Assembly (NCBI GenBank): GCA_028583605.1 | Contig: CM053325.1 | Location: 43,656,987-43,720,986 of the forward strand | Origin: Dastarcus helophoroides | Taxonomy: Eukaryota > Arthropoda > Insecta > Coleoptera > Bothrideridae | DNA: 64,000 nucleotides | Direction: 5' to 3' | In this document: positions 1 to 9,000 of the stretch, in pieces | Layout of the letters: each line of letters starts with the position of its first letter | Numbering within the stretch: position 1 is the first letter of the stretch | Translations under genes and position numbers: made by a program | The notes under the pieces: generated by a model | Told to the model about the DNA's origin: nothing | The model's input: the letters and a program-made list of their open reading frames with translations, nothing else | Databases searched by the model: none

Positions 1-769
1 AAAAGAAACAAAGCACGTCGAGAGCATTTTACTTGTTCGCAAAGCGTCGCTTGTTTACTCTATCACGAAGTGATCGAAATTAATAAATAAACTGTCGGTT
101 ATGATTAATAATCTGATTAAGCTAGATCGTGTCTCTAGAGCACTTTTATCGAATGACACTCATTACCATCAAATTTCCTTAACTGCTAATTTTTTTCTGA
201 TAACAACACATCACAAGATAAGATATTTATTTTACTTACGCCTTAATAGTATTATTGAAAAAATTGCTATATTACTAAAATCGCACATTTTGTCTCAAAA
301 CGTTACTGCAACAAAGTGAGTGTAACAACTAATGTATCTTTGTGAGTGAATCTTTATTGATAAATTCAGAAATAGAAACTGGACGTCCTATTCGAAATTC
401 TCTTTTGATTTCAACCGTATACATGAAGTATAAATTAGAATTGTTGGTTTTTCTTTGATACGTTGAGACTATCCAGCTGCAAGTACATTTATATAAATGT
501 CTAAATTAAGCTGCAATTAATGCGAAAACTTAAATTTATCTAATGAAAATAAGTACAGATTAAAGTAAGGAAAATTAAAAGTGATGAAAACACTATCGAA
601 AAAATTAGGTTTTAATTTGTAAGGTAAACAAATAAACATATTATATACATATTAAGCACATATTATATTCCTGCTTTATTATTTTTCGTGACTACCCACT
701 ATTTAAGATATTTGATTGTTGGAAAATGTTTTTTTTTTGTCAAGGTACCAGAATCCTTTGCGTGTATGT
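1..769. other. AT-rich spacer, no gene seen
   Basis: No splice-supported exon, transposon protein or RNA gene was recognised here. The longest ORF (101-319, plus) has no recognisable motif and the composition of the surrounding spacer, so it is not called as a gene. A run of T at 730-739 and scattered AT-rich stretches are the only low-complexity sequence. Confidence 0.6.
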
Positions 770-1113
770 TGTAACGAAATGTAAATTGTAGAATTTAGTA
801 CGTAAGAAAAGTTTCTAGAAAGATCTGATAAGGGAAAGCGGCCGCGATAATGAAGCAAACAGCAGATAAGCATTCCAAAAATTTCGGCCAACTATAAGCC
901 TTATCTGCCCAAGACTTTTAGAATCCGAAAGCGAAAACTATATAAAGCTGACGTCCTTTCCCTCAAGTCAGTTAGAGTCAGTGTAGTTAATGAGTTAGTA
1001 GTTAGAAGTACATAAGTGAGTTATTGTTCAGTTGTAGTGATCCGAGTTTAGTTTGGTAATAAAGTGGGTATTATTCAATGTATTAATCAATTCGAACCGA
1101 TAACCCCGTAACA
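770..1113 (+). mobile_element. Solo gypsy-type LTR
   Basis: This 344-bp segment starts TGTAACG and ends CGTAACA. It matches, on the opposite strand, the LTRs of the gypsy element at 31149-34746. Shared landmarks are the AAGAAAAGTTTCTAGAAAG block, a GCGGCCGCGATAATG block, a TATATAAAG TATA-like box and the tract rich in GTTAG and GAGTTA. No pol sequence adjoins it, so it is a solo LTR left by LTR-LTR recombination. The flanking tetranucleotides (ATGT left, ATAT right) could be a decayed 4-bp target duplication; the gypsy copy has ATAT on both sides. Confidence 0.8.
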
Positions 1114-1456
1114 ATATTATTCTTAGTCATTGACTCAAAAACATTAAATATTGACCGTTTGAGTTTTAAAGATTTAAGTCCAACTTATAAAATCTTCGAC
1201 TTGCCAAGTTGAAAATGAGAGTAAAGATTATGTTTTTGCATCATATTGCATGTTTTATCTCCCAAAGAAAAGAACGCACATAACACTTAAAATTTACAAT
1301 TGCATCGTTTACAAGAACGTCAGTACTAGTGGATTTTATATTAACTACACTGTGACGCAAACAAATGACAAAATAAAATAAAGGCATTAATCGAATTACA
1401 TCCACTTTAATGTGACAGAAGGAGATATTCATCGGAGGAAAATTTAAATTCATTAG
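1114..1456. other. Spacer between LTR and LINE
   Basis: AT-rich sequence with no recognised coding potential. It is the pre-insertion locus into which the neighbouring LINE landed. Confidence 0.6.
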
Positions 1457-1473
1457 AATGGGATTTCAAAAGT
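1457..1473 (+). repeat. 17-bp target-site duplication of a LINE
   Basis: AATGGGATTTCAAAAGT occurs here and again, identically, at 4450-4466, bracketing the LINE at 1474-4449. An intact direct repeat of this length is expected from target-primed reverse transcription. It fixes both element ends although the element body is badly decayed. Confidence 0.9.
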
Positions 1474-3127
1474 ACCCTAACTGAGTATAATAAAGAGCTG
1501 AGAAAGTGAAAAAGGAAAAGCTGGCGACAATTTTGTGAGGGAATTAATGATCTGCCCCAAGCAATACGTCTCCGGAAAATCCTGTTAAAAGACTACTCAA
1601 ATGGCATTGAGCTGCTTCAGAAATCTGATGGCAGCTACGCCGAAAGCAGAAAAGAAAGCGTTGACTTTCTTCTGCAAAGCCACTTCCCCGACTGAATTCA
1701 AAGCGAAAATATCCAAAATAGCACTTGGTGAGAAGAGCGCATACATTGCCTTAATGGCCGAACAAAAAGCCTATCAGGAAGAGTTTTCACTAAAAGAAAA
1801 ATACAATGGGCGGTAAATTCTTTTAAGTCCTACAAATCACCAGGCGAAGACGGAATCTTCCCAGTCCTGCTACAAGAGGGTCTAACGGAGTTTATGACTC
1901 CACTAACTCAAATATTTAGAACTAGTTATTGCCTGAGGTATATTCCTCAAACCTGGAGGGAAGTTAATGTGGTTTTCATGCTGCAGGAAGACAATCAAAC
2001 ACCCAGCCTCAATCTTATAGACCTGTTAACCTAACCTTGTTTTTCCTTAAAACAATAGAGAAAATCATAGATCTTCACATTAGAAGCAAAGTCCTAATAC
2101 AGACACCACTTCACAAGAACCAATTTGCTTATCAATGAGGCAAATCTACCGAGACGGCCTTACATAACCTCATAAAGAGGATCGAGAAGGCATTCACAGT
2201 AAAATAAATTGCTTTTTGTGCGTTCATCGATATGGAGGGTGCCTTCGACAAGACTTCATGCAAGCCCATAAAAAGAGCTGCACAAAACAAGGGCTTTAAA
2301 ACAATAACAACCGAATGGATACAATCCAGGCTTAGAGGAGGCAAACTTCGGAGGAGACTCATCAACGACGACTGCGGTAAAGGGATGTCCTCAAGGAGGA
2401 GTATTATTGTCCCTACTATGGTCTATTGTTGTGGACGGTATATTTCTAAAGTTACACAACTCAGGCTTTAAAACGACGCAGGGATATGCAGATGACATTG
2501 TCATCATTGTAAGGGGAAAGCATGACAGTTATATCAAACCTGATGCAAACCGCCCGAAATATGATCAACAATTGGTGCTGGAAGGAAGGCCTAAGAGTCA
2601 ACCCATCCAATAAAAGAAGGAAGTTCTTATTACTAGCTCCCATCATGAGTACGAACTGACGTCTCAAGTGAGACAAAATACCTAGGTTTAATGCTAAACC
2701 AGAAACTTACTTGGAACACCCTCCTGACAAAGGTAGTCGAACATGCAACAGTGCAACTTTTTGGAAAAATCTGGGGACTGAACCCTAAAATGATCTACTG
2801 GTCTTACCTGGCGGTTATCAGACTAATGGTTACATACGCCTCGTTAGTATGGTGGCCAAAAGCAAAAGAAAAGACAGAAGAACATAAACTTGTAAAAGTA
2901 CAACGTTAAGCATGTCTTGGAATTAAACTAGCAATGAAAACCTGTCCAACTGCAGCTCTGGAAATCATGTTGAATTTCCCTCCTTTACATTTACAATTAA
3001 AGAAGGAGAAAATTATGTGGGTTTTAAGATTGGTTCAGGCAGTTGATCTGAAGGAAAGAAACTTTATCGAACACAAGAGTATTCTCGAAGAATTTGTGTC
3101 ATCGGCAACGATAAAACCGGTTGATAC

Positions 3128-3488
3128 TGTTGCGCGTTATAAGTTCGAATATTGAAACTTTGTGAATTGTAGCACTTCATTTCCAAACTTATTTCGGAAG
3201 ACTTCAATTATGATTCACTTAACTAGCAGACTATCTAACTATTCGGCTATCCGAATAACTGACTGTGTAACTGACTCTTTGAAGAAAAGACGACCGCGTA
3301 TTTATACCCTTTCGATTTTCTAGAACGAAATCCGCACGGATAAGATTATCGCTTGCGGAAGCATCGAAAGCGCTTATCTGCCTTATGATTCATTCTCGCG
3401 GCTGCTTCCCGTTATCAAATATTTCCAGATAGTTCCTCACACTACACAATCACTAATACAAATTTTATAACTATAGTTTGTTACAACA
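3128..3488 (-). mobile_element. Solo LTR nested in the LINE
   Basis: A 361-bp LTR in minus orientation, starting TGTTGCGCG and ending TTACAACA on the plus strand. It is a diverged relative of the 31-35 kb gypsy LTRs: the same order of blocks is seen (repeated AACTGACTG, TTTATACCC near the TATA position, TTCTAGAAC, CGGATAAG, AAAGCGCTTATCTGCC, TCGCGGCTGC). It splits the LINE coding sequence and so inserted after the LINE. No clear target duplication could be matched. Confidence 0.75.
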
Positions 3489-4398
3489 CTATACAAACCA
3501 GGTTGGAGTTCGAACACTCACTTGATGACGTGGTCATAAATGATCGCCATATGAGTAGCATGGACCAAAAACCTAAACTACTGCAATAATCACTTATCTG
3601 GTACACGGACGGATCAAAAACAGCAGAAAGAATTGGGGTCGGGGTATATGACCCAAGATATAAGTTAAAAAAAGCCTTAGGTCAAACTCCCACAATCTTC
3701 CAGGCAAAAGTACATGCCATAGAACTATTCACTCAAAAATCTCTATCGAAGGACCTATAAGGAGCAAGGATCTATATCTGATTAGATAGTTAAGCGGTGC
3801 TTAAAGCTGAGTAGCTTTACTGTCAAATCAATACTAGTGTGCAACTGTCTACAACTACTAAAACAGTTGGCTGTCCGCAACAAGGTAACCTTGATGTGGG
3901 TGCCAGTATACATAGGTATTGAAGGAAATGAGATTGCCGATCGCCTAGCCAGAGAAGGTGAAGCATCCCCATTTCTTGGTCCCGAACTTTACTTGTGTAT
4001 AGCAAAATGCCATATAAGAAATGAAATCCACAAATGGGAAGAGAAATTAATTTCAGGACAAAACCATGCAAAAAAGTTCATCACATATTCGCACACGAAG
4101 ATGAAGGACCTTTTCGACCTCAGCAAACCGGATTTTAGGTTAATAACACGCGTTCTCACAGGACACTGCGCGTTAAGATGCCCTCTCAACAAGATAGGCA
4201 TTATTTTACAGGATACTACTTCACCTAGAACAGATACAAGTTACACCCGCAGAGATAAGTAAAATTTCTCCTAGAAAAATCGTACGCTTTTACAAAAGCT
4301 TGGGAATTTAGGAACAATGTATATATCGGGGTTTATCACAATACATCTTTAAGGTAGCAGTGGTGAAAAAAATGTATATATCCTATCCGACCCATATC

Positions 4399-4449
4399 AT
4401 ATCTAATCTAATCTAATCTAATTTAATCTAATCTAATCTAATCTAATCT
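4399..4449 (+). repeat. TCTAA microsatellite, LINE 3' tail
   Basis: About ten tandem TCTAA units, one changed to TTTAA, end exactly at the downstream target duplication. They form the 3' tail of the LINE. The unit is not the insect telomere repeat TTAGG/CCTAA. Confidence 0.9.
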
Positions 4450-4787
4450 AATGGGATTTCAAAAGTGCTTTCGAAATTCTGCCAAGGAATCAAACAAATA
4501 AATCCAACCTGAGTTTTCAGCAACGGGAAAATTTGAACAAAGAGCCATATTACAGGAATATAGGGGCTTATGAATTATATATTGTACAGTCCTTGGTTCA
4601 TTCGTATTTACGATCACCTCCTTCCAACTTGGAATTAGGATGTTTCAGCTCCGGCAGCTAGTTGGTGATTGGAGAGCGGGATTCGTGGGTTAGGATTTCC
4701 TTATTATGTCCAATTAACAAGATGAATAACTGAAATACAAATCTTGTCCCCTGAAACCAAGAAATATTAAAAAATACAACAAAGGTT

Positions 4788-4829
4788 GCTCTAACGCGTT
4801 TCGATAGCCAAGCTAACATCTTCAGAGAC
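4788..4829 (-). ncRNA. Hammerhead-ribozyme-like motif, left arm, copy A1
   Basis: Read on the minus strand: CTGAAGA, a hairpin-forming segment, GAAAC, GCGTT, then AGAG, which can pair with bases before the CTGAAGA (three pairs here). Stem II is weak. Probably a decayed version of the motif at 7724-7764. Confidence 0.4.
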
Positions 4830-4846
4830 ATACTAGAAAGATAGTA

Positions 4847-4886
4847 TCTCTCTGAAGATGATGATGGGTATCGAAACGCGTTAGAG
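4847..4886 (+). ncRNA. Hammerhead-ribozyme-like motif, right arm, copy A1
   Basis: CTGAAGA at 4852-4858, GAAAC at 4873-4877, GCGTT next and AGAG at 4883-4886, which pairs with the CTCT just before the core. Stem II has only about three pairs. Same layout as copy A2 but less well preserved. Confidence 0.4.
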
Positions 4887-4994
4887 CAACCTTTGTTGTG
4901 TTTTTTAATCTTACTTGGTTTCAGGGGACAAGATTTGTGTTACAATTTTTGAAGATAACCAAGGACCTGTCCGTTCCACCAAAAGATAAATAAC

Positions 4995-5300
4995 CAACAA
5001 ATTAAGTTTCAGACAAATGTATTGGGCACCACTGGATACTTATACAATAAACAGAAAATGAACGCTACTATCCAGTATGGTGAAAAGAAAAGATAATATG
5101 ACAAAACTTAAATTCAAAAACAGCTGTACACCTATTGATCTAACATATGCAATAAAAATTATATCTTAAGTTTATAATCTGGATGTTAAAGGAAGTCAAA
5201 CTAATAACCAAGTTACACTTAGATACATAAAAATAAACCATTAAATGTTGGCTCTAAGCCTCGACATGTTCTTACCACGATGGTGACATTTTATTTTAAT
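4995..5300. other. Spacer, nothing recognised
   Basis: AT-rich sequence between the foldback element and the tandem duplication, with no ORF or repeat match noted. Confidence 0.6.
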
Positions 5301-6480
5301 ATACAGATAAGGAAAAATTTTCATTGTCCATGTAAAACGTTAAGAATGGTCCCTTCCATAGTTTTCTGCCGCTGAACGTATTCCCCTAATTTGAGGCAGC
5401 ATAACGCAATTTAGATGTTAGAAAAAACTAGTCGAGTTTTACAACAGACTGGAATATTGTTTAGCACAGTCTGGCGGTCCTATTTGAACTCCTTATATTG
5501 TAATGTTTAAAGAGTTATTATGTTATATTCTTCATTAGAATTATTATCTATTTTGTTTATTTATTTTGGTTATCAAAGAATATCAGTTTTATTTTGCCTC
5601 CGGTTTACATAAACGGACTAATAGAACAAACAGCATGTGGTACGCAAATTTTAATAAAATTGTTGCCTGCCAGTAGTAATCCTTTAACACAACACGTTAG
5701 AAGCTATGATATGCTACTGAAATTTCCACCAGGACTGATAGCTGCGCTCTGCGTTAAATTGTTTACACCGGTGTAGGAGACTACAAGGCGCCGCCCATCT
5801 ATCCCACTATTAGCTCTCAATGTTAAATCTCCCATTAACATTCTTCCTATAGACAGTGTTTGACTTTCCTGATGTGTATACAGATAAGGAAAAACTTTCA
5901 TTGTTCATGTAAAACGCTAAGAATTGTCCCTTCCATAGTTTTCTACGGCCGCTGAACGTATTCCCCTACTTTGACGCAGCACGCTCGTATCTTCCAGATG
6001 TTAGAAAAAACTCGTCGAGAGTTTTACAACAGACTGAAATATTGTTTAGCACAGCCTGGCGGCCTGTTTGAACTCATATTGTAATGTTTAAAGACTTATT
6101 TTGTTATATTCTTCATTAGAATTATTATTTATTTTCTTTCAGAAATCTCGTTTATTTATTTTGGTTATCAAAGAATATCCGTTTTATTTTGCCTCAGACG
6201 TCGATTAAATTAACGAACTAAAAGAACAAACAGCATGTGGTACGCAAATTTTAATAATTATTGTTGCCTGCCCCTAGTAATCCCGCAACAAAACACGTAA
6301 GAAGCTATGATGTGCTACTGAAATCTCCACCAGCACTGATCGCTGCGCTCTGCGTTGAATTGTTTACACCGGTGTAGGAGAATTTAATGCGCCGCCCATC
6401 TATCCCACTATTAGCTCACAATGTTAAATCTCTCATTAATATTCTCCCTATGGACCGTGTTTAACTTTCCTGATGTGTAT
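5301..6480 (+). repeat. Tandem duplication, unit about 577-600 bp
   Basis: The sequence from ATACAGATAAGGAAAAA (5301) to GATGTGTAT (5877) repeats from 5878 to about 6480. The copies share long stretches, including CCGCTGAACGTATTCCCCTA, ACAGCATGTGGTACGCAAAT and GTTTACACCGGTGTAGGAG, with scattered substitutions and small indels. ORFs in it are short and do not persist between copies (5594-5776 is open in copy 1 only). It is therefore read as duplicated non-coding or transposon-derived DNA, not a gene pair. Confidence 0.85.
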
Positions 6481-6649
6481 ACAAAAATAATAAAGCATGT
6501 AAAAACCAGAAAAACTAAAAATAAATTACAACAAACAAGGTCTGAGTTGTTGCACTTGCCTAGGGAGGGATTCGGTAGTCGTTGCAAGAAAAAGAGGTCT
6601 CCAAGTTCAAAACAAGTTACACGGTACTTACAATCTCGAAAATTTTCAT

Positions 6650-6998
6650 CCGATCATGTCCACCAAATGGCCTAAAGATTTCGAAAATCCACGAACAGTC
6701 AAAAAAACAAGGCAATTCTAAACGCTTTCTACATAGTTGAATTCACTAGATTACTCCAAAAGTTCCGAAACCCCACAAAGCGTTCGAAAACAGACAAATT
6801 TCGAACGTTCTTTATCTACTTGAATTCACTAGATTGCCCCAAAAGTTCTGAAAATCCACAAAGCGATTAGAAACAGACAATTCCGAACGATCTCTATCTA
6901 GTTGGATTCACCAGATTATCCCAAAGTTCCAAAACTCCACAAAGCAGTCAGAAATAGACAAATCCAAAGGCCCTCTATCTGATTGGTTTCACCAGATT
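6650..6998 (+). repeat. Tandem array, unit about 80 bp
   Basis: Repeats of a unit containing TTCACTAGATT or TTCACCAGATT, CAAAAGTTC, CCACAAAG and AGACAAAT occur about every 80 bp. The array resumes at 7861-7930 on the far side of foldback copy A2, which shows that the foldback inserted into a pre-existing array. Confidence 0.75.
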
Positions 6999-7054
6999 GA
7001 AATACAAAACTTGTCCCCTAAAACCAAGAAAGATTAAAAACATAACAAACGTTG

Positions 7055-7096
7055 CTCTAACGCATTTCGACAGCCAAGCTGTCATCTTCAGAGAGA
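7055..7096 (-). ncRNA. Hammerhead-ribozyme-like motif, left arm, copy A2
   Basis: On the minus strand: stem I CTCT, CTGAAGA, one extra U, GACAGC-TTG-GCTGTC hairpin, GAAAT (canonical GAAAC changed at the last base), GCG, TT, then AGAG closing stem I. Four pairs in stem I and six in stem II. Confidence 0.5.
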
Positions 7097-7099
7097 TAC

Positions 7100-7715
7100 T
7101 GTGTGATGGGTTATTTTCCTAGTAGAGGCTCCTAAATCCGAAAACAGGACTCCGATGCAGCCATTTTTAAACACTCTGTATGATGTAGTATTAACCAATT
7201 TGCGACATAAGCAATCATTGATAGTCTTAAATTTTTATAAACCATAAGAATGTTGTCGTATAGTTTTTAGTTATACAGAGTGATCCAGGTTTGCAAATCT
7301 AATAATTACTAAAAAATTTTAAATGAAAAATTCATTTGAATAAAAACTATCAAATGTCACCCCACATAATGTAGTACTGTCAAAAAGATAATTTTATCTG
7401 TTTATTAGGTAATAAAAATAGACCATTCTATTTATAATTCTTTAGTAATTTTTGGATTTGCAAACTTTGATCCCACTGGATAAGTAAAAAACATAAGACA
7501 ACATGTTTGTTGTTTATAGAAACTAAAAGACTATCAATGACTGTTTTTGTTGCAAATTGGTCAATACCACATCATACTGAGTGTTTACAAATGACTGCAT
7601 TAGAGTCCTGTCTCCGGATTTATGATCCTCTATTGGGAAAAAAAACCCATAAACCCCACATTATGTTGCTCCATTTTAATAGGGCTATCCAAATATTTAA
7701 AAATATGCAGATTGT
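7100..7715. mobile_element. Foldback element family B, nested in A2
   Basis: The two halves are inverted copies: TAGAGG, AGGACTCCGATGCAG, ATACAGAGTGATCC and AACTATCAAATG-type words on the left recur in reverse complement on the right. A single half-copy lies at 8690-9000. No coding capacity; the 7507-7731 ORF is an accident of the arm sequence. Confidence 0.7.
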
Positions 7716-7723
7716 TACTGTAT

Positions 7724-7764
7724 CTCTCTGAAGATGACAGCTTGGCTGTCGAAACGCGTTAGAG
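7724..7764 (+). ncRNA. Hammerhead-ribozyme-like motif, best copy (A2 right arm)
   Basis: Stem I TCTC (7724-7727) pairs with AGAG-type bases 7761-7764. The core CTGAAGA (7728-7734) matches CUGANGA. One extra U (7735) is followed by stem II GACAGC (7736-7741), loop TTG and GCTGTC (7745-7750), six perfect pairs. GAAAC (7751-7755) matches the second core strand. GC then GTT (7758-7760) gives a minimal two-pair stem III (A-U, C-G) and a GUU cleavage-type triplet. This is a type I layout with very short stem III, as described for hammerheads in Penelope-like elements. The extra U before stem II departs from the strict consensus, so self-cleavage is uncertain. Confidence 0.5.
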
Positions 7765-7930
7765 CAACGTTTGTTGTATTTTTAATCTTTCTTGGTTTCA
7801 GGGGAGTAGTTCTGTATTTCAATTTTTGAAGATAACCAAGGACCTGTCCGTTCCACCAAATTCACCAGATTACTCTAAAAGTTCCACAACTTCACAAATC
7901 GGTCAGAAACACACAATTCTAAGGCAATAT

Positions 7931-8514
7931 TTTTGGTGGATATAAAAATAGTTTCTGGAAGTATTACCATTACTTATTTACCTATTAAGGTAAAGTATTG
8001 ACTAATTTATTCCAGTCCAGTATTTGCTCTATTACGACGACCAAAAAAAAAAAGGTCCTTATGGGGCCCTCAGAGTTATGATGCATTGATGGCCTAGTGG
8101 TTTAGGGTCTAGACAAAAATAAATTCATTTAAACGCAAAATGCTTATGACCAAAATGCCATTGTAACTAATAGTAATATGGGAATTGCAATATAATCAGA
8201 AATATTTTTGTGAAACACATTTTGCATAAGGTATGTTTATATTATGAACAGTTTTGGGGACAAGAGTAAATTTTTATTATGTATTGAACTTGAACTGATT
8301 TTTCCTTTTCTGCTAAAATTTAGCTGTAAATTACAAAACAAATTCCCTTGATATTCACTTTTGGTTTTACCAAGGATTTCAAATTTTTATCAAAATTTTC
8401 ACCAAAATGTAAATATATTTATTTTAAGAGAAAAAATAGATTAATCGAATTTAAAGTCGAAATTTTGAAATTCAGGTCAAAATGTTAGTAGATTAAATTT
8501 GAAATAGTGCTAAA
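7931..8514. other. Spacer with a short SINE-like word
   Basis: No gene seen. TGGCCTAGTGGTTTAGG near 8091-8107 resembles a tRNA A-box head of a SINE, but no B-box or cloverleaf follows. Positions 8400-8515 contain a short patch of the GTCGAAATTTTG-type degenerate repeat that dominates 53-61 kb. Confidence 0.45.
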
Positions 8515-8680
8515 GCACTGAACTAAACACTGTGGCTTGTGAATAAGTCCAAAGAAGGTTTCACCCCTTTACCACATCGGCAACTAAATAAATAATTACG
8601 CGATACGCATTTCGCCAGCAGAACTGGCATTTTCAAACGAACTAATCTAAAAAGATTAGCAAAAGATGCATCGACGACCC
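8515..8680. mobile_element. Foldback family C, single arm
   Basis: Matches one arm of the complete element at 13750-14024: CCAAAGAAGGTTTCACCCC, CCACATCGGCAACTAAATAA, ATTACGCGATACGC and TTCGCCAGCAGAACTGGCA. On the minus strand at 8601-8640 it reads TTGAAAA, T, GCCAG-TTCTG-CTGGC, GAAAT: a decayed version of the hammerhead-like layout with a perfect five-pair stem II. Confidence 0.65.
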
Positions 8681-8689
8681 TATATATTT

Positions 8690-9000
8690 TTATATATTTG
8701 GATAGCCCTATAAAAAAGCAGAAAAATTATATAGATCTTCTGGGGGTTTTTATGGGTCCTTTTCCTAATAGAGGATTATAAATCCGGAGATAGGACTCTG
8801 ATGCAACCATTTGTAAACGCTCAGTATGATGTAATACTAACCAATTTGCAACATGAACAATCATTGATAGTCTTTTATTTTTCATAAACCATTAAAATGT
8901 TGCTTTGTATTTTTTAGTTATACAGAGTGATGGATAGTTTGCAAATCCAAGAATTGCTAAAAAATTTTAAATAGAATGGCCTATTTTTATTACCTTTTCA
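8690..9000. mobile_element. Foldback family B, half copy
   Basis: Matches one arm of the 7100-7715 element (GGATAGCCCTAT, AATAGAGGATTATAAATCC, GATAGGACTCTGATGCA, ATACAGAGTGATGG). The inverted partner arm is absent. Confidence 0.65.

Larger units (their letters stand above)
1474..4449 (+). pseudogene. R1-type LINE, 5'-truncated and decayed (RT + RNase H)
   Basis: This is the remnant of a non-LTR retrotransposon pol gene, broken by many stops and frameshifts. About 1826-1880 encodes the RT entry motif (YKSPGEDGIFPVLLQEG). About 2223-2260 encodes an FIDMEGAFD motif that carries a catalytic Asp. About 2486-2520 encodes GYADDIVIIV with the YADD active site. An RNase H domain follows: YTDGSK near 3600, then TLMWVPVYIGIEGNEIADRL near 3888-3950. 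RT followed by RNase H and the KSPGxDGIFP wording fit the R1/I group rather than jockey or CR1. The endonuclease and ORF1 are missing, as expected for 5' truncation. A related LTR (3128-3488) interrupts it between RT and RNase H. The 3' end is a TCTAA microsatellite. The whole insert sits between identical 17-bp target duplications. Confidence 0.88.
4731..4983. mobile_element. Foldback element family A, copy 1
   Basis: An inverted repeat whose arms run from TGAAATACAAATCTTGTCCC (left) to GGGGACAAGATTTGTG (right). Inner arms contain GGTTGCTCTAACGCGTTTCG and its complement. The right arm carries an extra unpaired extension ending GGACCTGTCCGTTCCACC. Flanks AGATGAATAAC (4720-4730) and AGATAAATAAC (4984-4994) match in 10 of 11 bases, a target duplication. 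Copies 2 and 3 are at 6999-7860 and 18219-18507. No protein is encoded, so it is non-autonomous. Each arm holds a hammerhead-like motif. Confidence 0.8.
6999..7860. mobile_element. Foldback element family A, copy 2 (with nested insert)
   Basis: Same arms as the 4731-4983 copy: the left arm begins GAAATACAAAACTTGTCCCC and the right arm ends GGACCTGTCCGTTCCACC. The flanking TTCACCAGATT (6988-6998 and 7861-7871) is a perfect 11-bp direct repeat; because the target is a tandem array containing this word, it could be target duplication or array unit. About 600 bp of family B foldback lies between the arms. Both arms keep the hammerhead-like motif. Confidence 0.8.

Noticed and set aside
4399..4449. 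TCTAA array as a telomere-like repeat
   Set aside because: The insect telomere repeat is TTAGG/CCTAA; this unit is different and ends exactly at a LINE target duplication, so it is the LINE tail.
6650..7930. CRISPR-like regularly spaced repeats
   Set aside because: The roughly 80-bp spacing is a head-to-tail tandem array with no unique spacers, in eukaryotic DNA.
8080..8125. tRNA gene or tRNA-derived SINE
   Set aside because: Only an A-box-like word is present; no B-box, cloverleaf or tail follows.
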